NCBI GenBank assembly: GCA_032358255.1 | Contig: JAULBX010025042.1 | Span: 1-64,000 of the forward strand | DNA: 64,000 bases | Source of the DNA: Heterotrichella gracilis | Taxonomy: Eukaryota; Sar; Xanthophyceae; Tribonematales; Xanthonemataceae | Reading direction: 5' to 3' | In this document: piece by piece, positions 10,241-21,097 of the stretch | Layout: each line of letters starts with the position of its first letter | How positions within the stretch are numbered: the first letter of the stretch is position 1 | The notes under the pieces: generated by a model | Databases searched by the model: none | Told to the model about the DNA's origin: nothing | The model's input: the letters and a program-made list of their open reading frames with translations, nothing else | Position numbers and translations under genes: made by a program

Positions 10241-12372
10241 ATGGCCATGGCAACATCCATTGTTGCCCGCATGAGGCCTGACTCAGCAGTGTTTTTGGCC
10301 ACAAAACCACACAACCCAAGGCGTGTTACTATTACTGGCCCTTTCCTAGCGAGTCGGCGTGCTCTTACCAGGCCACATGCTACAGAAACTTCGCAGTCCT
10401 CTGTGGATGCTGCCGAGCAGCGAGAAGTCGAGAACCTGTCGAGGGACTACTGCACAGACTTCGAGTGCACCAGCTCACCAGCCGTGGAGCTAACAGTGAA
10501 GGCTGTAGCTCTGGACCTCGCCAGAGGCACCTGGACAACTGCCCTGTTCGCGCGGAACGTGGATTACAAGGTACCCACCAAACATCCATTCGCTGACGTG
10601 TCGCTCTATCCCTAAACCTTGCCCGTGCAGGGTTGTGCAGCACTGGGTTAGGGAGAACGATGCCTCCTTAACCCTCAGCTGTTCAACAACAGTTCCAAGG
10701 TCTCTCCTTGCAGACTAGTTCTCACTAGCCTGCAAATATGTTTGAAACATTCCAGACCCTTCTATGGCAACTGGGCCATGGTACTGACAGGAATTGCAGC
10801 AATGATTTTGCCAGCGGCCACTCACTACCTATCACTGACATGCAGTCCCACAAGTGCACTTGTAACAGTGGTCACTGAGGGATGTAAAAGCAGCTGCTGC
10901 TTCATACAAGGCCAGAACAGCGGTGTCTTACCATCACCTGCCCGTGCCCTCTGCGCAGGACAAGTACCGCAGTTTCCAGGGGCGTGAGAAGTACATCTAC
11001 TTGACTTTCAACAGCGACAAGCTCACAGATGTCCAAACGGTAATATCTAGATGTCATCCAAACGTTTCCTTCGCACCTTGGTACTGCTTGTGACATAGTA
11101 CACCTCGCACTAACCACGGCACTATAGTACTTGCACCTGCATATGCCACCAAGCTGTCTTCCCCCATGCCCTGCTTAATACTTGCCTCTTTTGCTGCTGC
11201 AGCGGGTTGTCCGCATGCGCATGCAAGACAAAGCCACGGCGGTGATAAACTGGCAGCTGACAGGGCAGCTGGGGTCCTTCCCTGTGGACGTAGCACTGGA
11301 GGAGACTATCCACATGAACCTGGTGACGGGGCTGGTGGAGAAGCACAGGTGAGCGAAGCGGCATAACAGCATGAACGCCATCCTAATTTACAGATGTGCG
11401 CGTTTTCATCTCTGGCATACATATGCTCCGTGGACTGGTACCCTTAGCGGGGTTGAGGACTAGTGCTGGGCACTATCGGTGGCCTGTCAGGCTGCCGAGT
11501 GCTGTTGTTATCATTGATTCGCCATTCACCGGATGCGCAAGCAGCATGCCTCGCCATGCTGCTGCACCGAATATAAAGTCAACTACTTCACCAAAGGCAT
11601 TTTGAAATCCAACTTCAGACACATGTGGCCAGTCAACCATTTGGGCCACCAACTGGCAGATGTGCGTCACCCTTGCGGCCGTACCGCTATGCGCTGCACC
11701 CTAAATCCATTAAAAACCCCAAATTCTAGCACCACTTTGCCACACGATGGCTGGGATCCGCCCCACTTTACTCCCCAAACCCTAGACCCTTAGCATGCGC
11801 GCCGTTCCCCGCAGGTCTGCCTGGGATTTGTCCCGCTGCAGTCCCTTGGCCCGCCTTGCCTACACCGCCTCGCGCTTGATGTGGTCGCTGCAGCAGGGCT
11901 CCAGGGATGCGGGGGCCAAAGGGAAGCGCATCATGAACACCATGACCATGTCCCGGGATGAGGACGACAATGAGCAAACATTCGCAGACCCTACAGACCC
12001 TACCAAGTGAGTGGGGGGAGGGGAGGGGCCGCGCATGGCTTGTGCTGGTGGATATGTTGACTGCTTCTACACATGCAGCAACTGGGCCCATGGGGATGTC
12101 GTGTAGTGGCGTTGCAGTGGGCTCCCACATGCGGATGCCTGTGCGCCGATCATGTTAGACGCATTGATCCATTGCCACCGAGCCTGTCAATCGTGGCACT
12201 GGTGTGCGCATACAGCATGCGTCGAGCTGCAAAGCCACTCAACCCCTCCCGCTGCTGCCTCAGGTTCTTCCAGCAGCGCGACAACACCATGCAGGATGCC
12301 ATCTCCTTTGCCACCCTGCTGGCAATATTCTGGCTCATGGCGCAGGCGTGGGGGGAGCTAGACAAGCTGTGA
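10241..12372 (+). CDS. Plastid-type DUF2358/NTF2-like protein with C-terminal membrane segment
   Basis: Five exons (10241-10570, 10959-11039, 11203-11348, 11815-12006, 12264-12372) join in phase to about 285 residues. The first 55 residues (MAMATSIVARMRPDSAVFLA...) resemble a chloroplast transit peptide. From about residue 75 the protein reads LSRDYCTDFECTSSPAVEL, then RNVDYKDKYRSFQGREKY, then a beta-rich section with INWQLTGQLGSFPVDVALEE and GLVEKHRSAWDLS. The D...(F/R)G...Y pattern, the W.L.G...P strand and the closing (I/V)..H...WDLS strand are those of DUF2358/SnoaL-like NTF2-fold proteins of algae and plants. The last 40 residues hold one hydrophobic helix (AISFATLLAIFWLMAQAW), suggesting membrane anchoring. 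Function is unknown, and the family assignment is from pattern memory only. Confidence 0.6.
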
Positions 12373-13643
12373 ATGTTCCTGGCGGGGGCCCAATCGTCAG
12401 CTGACGGCACATATGTGGTGGTGGCAGCGGCAGTGGTGGGGTTGGGGGTGGCGGCGTTGGGCGTTGGGGTGGGAATGGTGAGAGGGGTTGGTGATATTAG
12501 GGTCGAGGACTTTGTGAGTGGTGGTGGGGTTTGAGGAGTGATGGGATATGGGTATATCACTGTGTGCCCGGCAGCATGGCTGTGTTGTGTATTGGCAGGT
12601 GTTTGCTCTACGTGTGTCAGATATTGTGTGTAGAGTGTGTGGGGACATGCCATTGCGGGTTGGAAGGTGTGGCGCACCAGCTCCCGTTGCAGTACTTGCA
12701 ATGCAAAGTTTGGATAAGGTGCGTCTCTTTGTGGCAATTTTCCCCCTGGCAACAAACTGTGCATTCTGTTTTTCAGCCGCCGTGGTCGCAGCGGTTGGCT
12801 GCGGGTAGCACTTCAGTGTTGTTGTAATCTGCGAGGTATTGTACATAGAAGGGTCACCAGGCGGGTGCCAGACGACCTAGCTGCGGCCCATGAATCATCA
12901 GATGAGTAGGAACTGATTTTGGATTGGATGTTTTTCTTTGCTACTGTAACAGGTGTGTGCAAGCTTTGCGGACCGGGTGTGTGATAGGGTGCTAGTAATT
13001 TGATTTCTAATACTATTACAGGATGAAGCAGCTAGTAGCAGTAGTAGCTGTTACAGTAGTGCACGCCGGTCACCAGCCCTGCCAGATGGATGTAGAGGAT
13101 GAACAGCAGCATGCGTGGCGGTGACGGTCACACATTTGGCAAATGTGTTCAATGATCAGGTGTGGGCATATGCCTACTGTAAATGCAGCAGTAACTGTTA
13201 CAAGCAGCTATCTTTGAAAGCTGCACAGTGGATAACGATTTCTGTTCACAGTGACACTGGACCAGGTGCTTACATCATGTTCAACACCAACTTAAACAAC
13301 AAATTGCATTACAAGCGCTCCCAAATTGCATTAAAAGCTGGCAGCCCCGGAAAAATGGCGCCCATGACCTGAGGGACGCCCTAGTCACATGGTGTTGGTG
13401 GAATGCAATATCGCTATTGATCACGCAAAGTCATCCAAGCCTGGCCGGCCCATGGCCCATTTTTGACCGGATCACCACTGCCCTTTTTGAAGAGTTAAGT
13501 AACCCCCAGGCTGGCTTCTTCTGACTGCCTCAAGAGCTCAAGGCTGCGCGCTGACTAATCCAATACTGTACTGCTACCAGCTGCAAATGCACGCTTGAAT
13601 TTCCAGCAGGCCCCAAAGCACAGAATCTGGAACTGGTGAGGAC
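12373..13643. other. Convergent spacer, no gene seen
   Basis: Lies between two gene 3' ends. It has a GTGGTGG/TTGGGG-rich low-complexity stretch (12413-12540), a TGTAA word near 12823 and a TAGTAGCAGTAGTAG tract near 13030. ORFs here lack recognisable motifs. Confidence 0.4.
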
Positions 13644-16500
13644 TTAGCGGTATGCATTGCTCTGCTTGAACAGCTCCGCGTTCTTCAGCATGCTGCCCAG
13701 CCCCTCCACCGGGTTGCTGCTGATGTACATCTTGCGCAGCGCAGGCATCTGCTGGAGCTCAACGGGAATCTCCTGGATCTCATTCTCGTCCAAGTACATC
13801 TCCTGCACATAGGATTGGGTGTCAGGTTGCTGTTTGGGCTGACACATATGTCATGCGGGAACACACAGGTCTTTGTGGGGCAGAGATGGGCTAGTGCGGC
13901 ACTGCTACAGCATTTTTTTCGGTAAAATGCAGGGCATTTCAGTTGCTATTGTGGGGAGGAATGAGCAGCAAGAAATGAGCAGGAATGAGCAGTAAGAAAT
14001 CTGCAACCGAGTCCAATGTTGTGGAATCCCTCTTGGGATGTTCACCTCCTCATTCCCCAATGAGTTTCCCTGTAGATGCCCACCCAACCCTACCTGCAGG
14101 TTTGTCAGGGCTGCCAGCTCAGCAGGCAGGTGCGTCAGCCTGTTCCTGTCCAGCCACAGCCTCTTGAGGTCATGCAGCATGCCCAGCTGGGGAGGCACCG
14201 AGGTGAGCTCATTGGAGTAGAGCCATAGTTCCTGCATGCCTACCAGCTGGCCGATCTCGGCAGGCAGCTGCGTGAGCTTGTTCTGGTAGAGCGAGAGCCG
14301 CTTGCACAGGGGGAGTGCGCACAGCTCCTTGGGGTAGGAGGTCAGCTGGTTGTTGTGGATGGACCTGGCGACAGAAGTACGCACAACGTGGTGTGGGATA
14401 CGGCAGCAAAGGGTGACGGGGCATGGCGGTACATGGGCCGCGACACACCACTAAACATGCTACAGTCAGGTACCCCGATGGTGTTAGCAGAGGCGAACTA
14501 AACTCGGCCTCTGTTAGAGTAACCACTGGCTACCACAGGTGCTACGATGTTGGAAAATTGCTATGATGGCGTGATGATCAGAGCACAAGGTTGTGATGAT
14601 CACCAGAACCATGTAGTGTGTTTGTAGAATAGGCTGATGTGCCTCACGCACAATGGCCCCTTTGCACCGCCAACCAGATGGCCCATCTCCTCCACGGATG
14701 CAACAGGCTGCCAGGAAATCAAAACACCAAGCACCAACCACCATTCGCGTGCTACCAGGGTTATATACTAAGTTTAGTGTATTAGTATAGGAGTATACAT
14801 CTGGGCGTTCCCTTCCTTTTTTGAACCCGGATGCAACTGTGCCGAATGCATGTGCACACTCACAGCGCCTCCAGGCCGCTCAGCTGACCCAGCTCCGGAG
14901 GCAGGTCAATCAGTGCGTTGATGTGCAGCGACAGGCGGCTCAGCTTGCGCAGCCCGCCCATCTCCCGGGGGAGGTGCTGCAGCTGGTTGGAGTTGAGCGA
15001 CAGCCACTCCAGAGCGGTGGCGCCACCTATGGCGGGGGTCAGCTCCCGCAGTTCGTTCTGGTGGAGGGAGCTGTGGCAAGGGGATGGAAAAAATGTGAGG
15101 GAGGTGGGAAGTGAGGGGCATGCCAGCAGAGTGGCAAGGGGTTGGGATTGTGATACACAAGCGGGACCAGGTTGGCTGTGCAATACAGGATCAAGCCACC
15201 CTCGTGCATCTTCTTGTGATGAGATAACGATCCGAGACAGATGCAATACAGGCACAATAGATTTGGGAGAACGCCCAGCATACTCATGACCTGCGTACTC
15301 ACAGGCGCTGGAGGTTTGTGAGCTGGCCAATCTCAGGCGGCACATGCTCGAGCTTGTTGGAGTGCAAGTCCAGGCGGGTCAGTGCCGTCAGGCTGCCAAT
15401 CTCTGGAGCCACACTGGTCAGCTTGTTCTCACTCAGGTCCCTGCAGGCACCAGTTGTAACTTGGCTTCATCTTCAAGCCAACCAACATGGCTGTATTTAT
15501 TTTAAACACCGACCAGTGATATCGATTGCGTGCACCACTGCGTGGTCCTTTGCCCTGGGAGCAAGGATTCGCCATGGGCTGTGCTAGTAGTACGCTTCCC
15601 CCAAGACGCCAAGCAGGCGATTGCCCACTACAGTGCATTCAGGGAGCTTAGTTGCATGACATGCACTGCTCAACCCCTTTTATATGAAGGTGTCCACACT
15701 CCCACTGTACTTGGCAGAGTACTTGACAGTGTGCTTGAAGGAGAACAGAAGCGCACGCCCAAACCACTCACAGCCAGTTGAGCGTCTGCAGGGCCGAGAT
15801 GCTCCCCGGCAGCTCCTTGATGGGGTTGAGGTTGAGCGCCAGGTTGTGCAGCCAGGTCAGCCCCAGCACTGCCTCGGGGAAGGTTGCCAGCTGGTTGCTG
15901 CCCAGCCACAGCGCGTCCAGGTGGCGCAAGCTGGTGCACTGTGCAGGCAGGTCGCGCAGCGCGTTCTGGGTGAGCCACAGGGTCTTGAGCTGGGTGAGGA
16001 GGCCTATCTCAGGGGGTAGGCACTGGAGTGTGTTGTCATTGAGGTACCTGTGCGGTGGGGTCAGGGTTTAGGGTGTTGTCGTTGAGGTACATGTGCGGAG
16101 GACGGTGGGGTCCAGGCAGTGAGTGGCCACTGGGGGTACTGGTGAGGTGGTCACTGAACTACGGTGGAGTGAAATATGGTCATCGGCGGACGCTTGCAGA
16201 CAGCAATTGGACTATGCAGGATAAAGCGGTGGACTAGTGTGGAGAAGCACATGTTGACCTTGTGGGACCCTGCAACATGGGGGGGGAAATCTGTTGCGAT
16301 GGCAGACTCTTTGGCCCACAGTACGGTACTCACAGCTCGACAAGGTCCCCATCCTCAAACTTGAGGCCCTTCCACTGCTTCCAGTCGCTCCCTGCCCAGT
16401 CGTAGGTGAGAGGGCTGGCTGGGTTGCTGGCCTTGATGGCCAGCAGCACCGAGTGGATGGTGGCATCTTGCTCGTGGAATACCTGCTCTGGCGCGTCAAG
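13644..16500 (-). CDS. Leucine-rich-repeat protein (PIRL/Ras-group-like), 5' end unresolved
   Basis: Six minus-strand exons join in phase to 405 residues: 16500-16334, 16047-15772, 15440-15303, 15070-14864, 14364-14094 and 13802-13644. The upstream start exon was not found; the open stretch near 16650-16620 lacks an ATG. The first exon resembles the cap of plant extracellular-type LRRs (Y-D-W-A-G-S-D-W-K-Q-W-K-G). It is followed by about 14-15 tandem repeats of 23 residues with consensus L..L.L..N.L..LP.E(I/L)G.L, for example SLHQNELRELTPAIGGATAL. The P-P-E-I-G-x-L spacing is that of the Ras-group/PIRL LRR class, which mediates protein binding. Four of the five introns interrupt the repeats at the same site, after the second base of the Leu codon preceding x-L-x-x-N (YLNDN, DLSEN, SLHQN, SIHNN), which fits growth by exon duplication. 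Partner and location are unknown. Confidence 0.85.
16029..16112. repeat. Tandem duplication of an LRR exon boundary
   Basis: Bases 16029-16061 and 16074-16112 are imperfect copies (TGTTGTCATTGAGGTACCTG versus TGTTGTCGTTGAGGTACATG). The repeated unit contains the 3' splice site and the first codons (YLNDNT) of the LRR exon, leaving a relic exon start inside the intron, with a TTTAGGG word between the copies. Confidence 0.8.
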
Positions 16501-17142
16501 CTGCACCCAGGCGCAGGATAAAGGTTTATGACTAGCATATAAAACACTAGGTAAAGAGATGCACAGGTTTCGAGGACAAGTACAGTAGCAGAAGGAGTGA
16601 TGCTTGCAACACCCTACCTCAGTGCCGCCGACGACTGCCGAAGGGAGCACGAAGGGAAACGCTATTGCAAACCAAGGTGAAGATTAAACTGAAAATTGCG
16701 TGAACCAAGCTACAGTGAGTGGCACAACCATGGCTGAAGCTGAAGGTTCAAGCCAACATGGCGCATCTCTCTGGCATCTCTTGCGGTCAACTTGATCGCA
16801 GTCGAACCAACGCCAGAACCCACTTGAGTGACTCCGCCGTAGTGCTACCAGTCTTTCGGAAGTCACTAGCCAAGCAGTGAAGGGAATCTGACTTGGGGTT
16901 TCGGAAGCTTGGCCCAAAGGCTTGGGGGGCAGCTGAGTTTCGATTGATGCATGCATGCATAGGTGAAGATATGAACACTTGCGAACGGTGCAAAGGGTTC
17001 AGATTGTACGTGCGGTGGCTTGTACAATAGCAATCACCCGGGCGTGTTTGGTTCAGCCCTGGGCTTCAGACTGTCTGCGCGCAATGCATGCAGCATGAAC
17101 TGATGCATGCAGGGCAATCGACAATGCATTAATGGTCGGGGA

Positions 17143-19986
17143 ATGTCGCTGTTTTGCTGGGGGGCAGGCACAAACGGCCAGCTAGGCACATGCAGTCTCG
17201 AGGACCAACTCAAACCTGTAGCTATACCTGTCAATTTCACTGTTCTCGACTCAGCTAGCGTGGCTTGTGGCGGGAGCCACACCCTTTTAACCACAGGTAC
17301 ATTTGTTGACAGGTTGACGGGGGTTGCAACCTTGCACTTTGCTGCAGCGCTACTGCTCTCATGCACTCATGCATGCTGGCTATGCAAACAGCTTCAATAA
17401 CTACCCGGGGGTGTGCTTGGGCATTGATCTCCGACAGTAGACCGCCTGCCTGTGTCAAACACTAGCCTCTGCCCTGCTGGGTAATCTTTGACCTTGTAAA
17501 TTCGGTACACCACAAAAGCAGACATTCCTTGCAACTCTTCACCAAACACTGATTGGAAGCTGCCGTGGCGTGCTCAGGAGGGCAGCTGTATGCGTGGGGC
17601 TTGGCCAAGCCCTCCGGCCTGGCCCCTACACCCAGGAGCGTGACCAATGCAGCCAGGGAGGCAGTGGTTCCCACCCCAACCCGCCTGTTGTTGGCAGCGC
17701 CAGTGTTCCATGTGGCTGCCGGGTGGGAGCACTCGGCCTTCATAACTGGCAAGCGGCTGGCTAGGGACTAGGGTTTAGGATTTAGGGTTCCGCCTGCCGT
17801 GTCTTTAGCAGTGCCATACCCAGCTCGGATGGCCTTCGCTGATCTGACTGCAGCTCCTGTAACAATTGTATGCTCATAGGTGCCAGGGAGCTCCTGGTGG
17901 TAGGTTGAAGGTTTAGGGTTTGAGGTTTAGGGTGAGCTTGCCTCGTGACTTCAGCTCCTGCTGTGCATTCACAGGTGCTGGGGAGCTCCTGGTGGTGGGC
18001 AATGGCGCCTTTGGGCAGATGGGGTTGGGGCCAGGTGTCAGCGAGTGCCTGAAGCCAGCGGTGGTCGAGGGCTTTGGGCACGCCTCTAGGGTATTGGATG
18101 TCGCCTGCGGGCTGCGCCACACCCTTGCGGTGGTTGAGTCACAGGTGCGCAGAGATAGAGGTCGAGTGCACTTTGTGATCGCCGGCAGCTGCACTGGGTA
18201 GGGGTTGCGGGTGCAAAAACTGTGGTTCGCAGCTACAAGGTGTCCTTCGCAGCTGAAAAGTGCCCGGATGGTGGTCAGAATAGCCGGGTTTATTGCTGGT
18301 ATCTGCAACAGGGCACAACTCAACTTGGGATGCATATGTTGTATTTTCAAGCAGGGTATACCAATATACTAACCGTTTGTACATCAGGACACCCCTGTCT
18401 CAAGGTTGCCTCAAGCACGGACAGCAAGACCATTCCAAATCCTGCTTCATGCAGGGGGGAAGCATCAGTGTGTATGGCTGGGGGGCAAACCGCCGAGGCC
18501 AGGTGGGGTCTCCGGCTGGGCTGGGGCTGCAGCCCGGTGAGGAGGGGAGCGCGCGCATATGGCGGCCGGCACTGCTCACCGACATTGCACACTGCCAGCC
18601 CCGCCAGGTGAGGATGCCCTCTGATGGATGTAGCGAAGGAGCTCAGGGCAGGGTGTGTAGCCACCCATTGTGATGTGGGGATGGTGAAGGAGCTTGGCGC
18701 AGGATGTATGGCCACCCAGTGCTGTGTGGTGTATAGCCATTCCTGGGACAGTCTGTCCCCTGGTGTACCCTAATACTACGGGGCCACCCATTCCCGTCCT
18801 ACTGCTTTGCGCACATGTGTGGCCCCTGGGGAGCAGGTGGCCGCACGAGGGGAGGCGATCAATGGCGTGTGCTCCCTGCCTTTTTCACATGGGTTGCTAC
18901 CCTGAACCATGTGGGCTATGGCTCCTGGCCATCAGGGGGTGAAATATGCCAGTTCCGCCCTTATAGACCTCTCGCTAAGCATGCGGATTTCCCACCCTGT
19001 CACTGAGGGTGTCAATTGTGTGGTGCCCTTGCATGTGGTGCAGGTTGTGGCCGGGGGCGACCACAGCGGGATCATCACACACCATGCACATCTGCTCACA
19101 TGGGGGAGGGGCTTCCCGCCTCACCAAGACACCCACCAGCCTGCCAGGATGCTTCCGGCGCCACATCCACCACACAGAGTAGCGCCATTTACAGTTGCAG
19201 AGGTAGCTTCCAAGCCCTTTGCACAACACTGGAGATGTGGTGTTGGATCGTCCATGTGTACATCAACCCTCCAGAGGAGCATGAACCTGTTCCTCTGTTA
19301 GAACGCATGCAATTTCTGGCATAAGTGCGCTCTCCGCCTCTGTGCAGGCCAGCTTTGGTTGGCACCACGCCATTGTGCTGGACACCCTGGGCTGTGCGTG
19401 GACCTGCGGCTCAAACCGCCATGGCCAGGCAAGCACCCCCCTGGCCCCTCACCCCACACCTACTGGTGAGCCATGCCACCATCGTGGTGCCCCACATGGG
19501 TCTGCCAGTAGAGGCGCATCAGCGCCATCAGCATGTGGTGCAGGGGAGGGAATTGGTGCCACCCTTGTAGCCAGCGGGAGTGGTCCCGGAGATGCAGGCG
19601 GAGGGGGTGCCGATGAGGGTGTGGTGGGGGCCAGCATGGTGGTAACCCTACACAGGGTTGAAGGGCTGGAAGGCGTGGTGCATGTGGCTGCGGGGTCGGA
19701 GCACTGTGTGGCTGTGGGTGGTGGGGGGGAGGTGTACGCCTGGGGGTGGGGAGAGCATGGGCAGCTGGGGCTGGGTAGGACTGCTGACGAGCACGCGCCA
19801 AGGGAGGTTCAATACGACAATGCAGCGCTTGTGGGGGCAAGTACAAGTGCTGTAAGGGATGATGGGTGCGCAACTGGAGCGTTGCAGATGCAGCTTTCAG
19901 CGCCAGTTGAGCAAAGACAGTTACGCACTGTGCCAGTGCCAGCATGTGGCAGTGGATTCACAGTCCTGCTTACTCCATTGCGGTAA
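17143..19986 (+). CDS. RCC1-repeat (beta-propeller) protein
   Basis: Six exons (17143-17296, 17560-17748, 17975-18144, 18455-18607, 19044-19202, 19348-19986) join in phase to about 487 residues. An in-frame ATG at 17107 would add 12 residues. The protein opens MSLFCWGAGTNGQLG, a canonical RCC1 blade. Further blades read LYAWG...FHVAAGWEHSAF, LLVVGNGAFGQMGLGPG...VACGLRHTLAV, VYGWGANRRGQVG, VVAGGDHSGI...LLTWGRG, and finally VHVAAGSEHCVAVGGGGEVYAWGWGEHGQLGLG (given in parts: VHVAAGSEHCVAV, VYAWGWGEHGQLGLG). The family includes Ran and other small-GTPase exchange factors, but also many scaffold proteins, so the partner cannot be named. The intron after 17748 has a GC donor (GCAAGC), and exon three's acceptor region is duplicated upstream. 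A Gly/Ala/Ser-rich insert interrupts the propeller in the last exon. Confidence 0.85.
17762..17934. repeat. Interstitial telomere-like TTTAGGG words
   Basis: Intron sequence carries clustered degenerate copies of TTTAGGG at 17770-17788 and 17911-17932 on the plus strand. This is the plant and green-algal telomere unit. Copies are few and interrupted. Confidence 0.7.
17846..17998. repeat. Duplicated splice-acceptor/exon start in RCC1 gene
   Basis: The segment 17846-17904 (GACTGCAGCTCCTG ... GAGCTCCTGGTGGTAG) is repeated at 17947-17998 (GACTTCAGCTCCTG ... GAGCTCCTGGTGGTG), where it forms the real acceptor and first codons (GELLVV) of exon three. The upstream copy reads into a stop codon after its AG. 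Confidence 0.8.
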
Positions 19987-21097
19987 TGCTTATTCGCGCC
20001 TATACCTTTTTTTGCGCAGTGTGCAACTGCAGCCGTACACGGTGGCGGTGGCGCACGTAGCCCAGGGCCACCGTGTATGGCATACATGCATTGCGTTAAT
20101 AAACGTTTTAAAATAAATATTGTCAGAAAGGGCCTTGCGCACATTGAGCGCCTCTCGGGGAATCATCAATTTTGTTATATTACAGTCGCGCTGATCAAAT
20201 TCCATTTCGAATTGATTCTAATAAAGATAATCACTTGCTGTCACACTGAATCAATCGGGTTTTGAGTTGATCAACATGAATCATGAAGGCCCTTCAGGTG
20301 CCCTGGATGCCGCATCCAAACTGGAACCAGCTCGCTAGCACAGACTGTATGCCCAACGCCCTACCTCGGCCCCGGCTTGTACGGCGACCCAACAAGAGGT
20401 CTAACTCAGAGTCTGAGACCCAAACAGTCAGTGCTGAATGCGGATGCGCCCCACCAAGCTGCGGAGGATGAGTATGCGGGAGCACGACATGTATGCGTTG
20501 AACCAACGCTTGAAAAAACCTCTAGGAGCCTGGCTTCACTGGGACCCTCGAATTTAGGAAAGCAAAGTGATTGCAAGCGAGGTCACCATTAGGGAACTAG
20601 CCGATGCCATGCGGTATTCGAGATAAAATCTGATGCGCTCCACTGCAGCGGACGCATGCCTATGCACACATGGTGCATCCAGCGAACGGGTACGGGTCAT
20701 GAAGCAAACTATGGGGGTCACAAAATTGTACCGGGCATACATCCTATAAGCACCTTGTACCAACCTGAAGCAATGTGTCAAAACTAGTGCCACGGCACCG
20801 ACCAACGTCAAAGAAATGCTCCTACATGCATCTGACCACCACATAATACCAACGATTGCCACCCAAAGCCCATTTGCTTTGCAAAACTACTTAAAACAAC
20901 CCATGCACATTAACTAAGCCCCTCTCTAAATCTAAATAGATACCCCGCATTCAGACGCTCCATACACCCCCACGCGCGCCCTCTCCCCCCCACACACACA
21001 TGCACCCCTGCACTGCATGCATCCCCTCATAACCGCGCCGCATTTTGATGCCATGGTACAGATACCATATGGGGCGTGATGCTACCTGCCCTAGCAC
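19987..21097. other. Convergent AT-richer spacer, no gene seen
   Basis: Contains AATAAA-like words near 20100-20120, stop-dense ORFs, and a C/A-rich tract (CCCCCCACACACACATGCACCCC) near 20980-21010. No recognisable exon or RNA gene. Confidence 0.4.

Noticed and set aside
12150-12764. A 204-codon minus-strand ORF rich in Thr, Pro and His
   Set aside because: It overlaps the last exon of the DUF2358-like gene antisense and continues into low-complexity GTGG sequence; no motif was found.
17762-17934. True telomere or chromosome end
   Set aside because: Only a few degenerate TTTAGGG words inside an intron of an expressed-looking gene; no continuous array.
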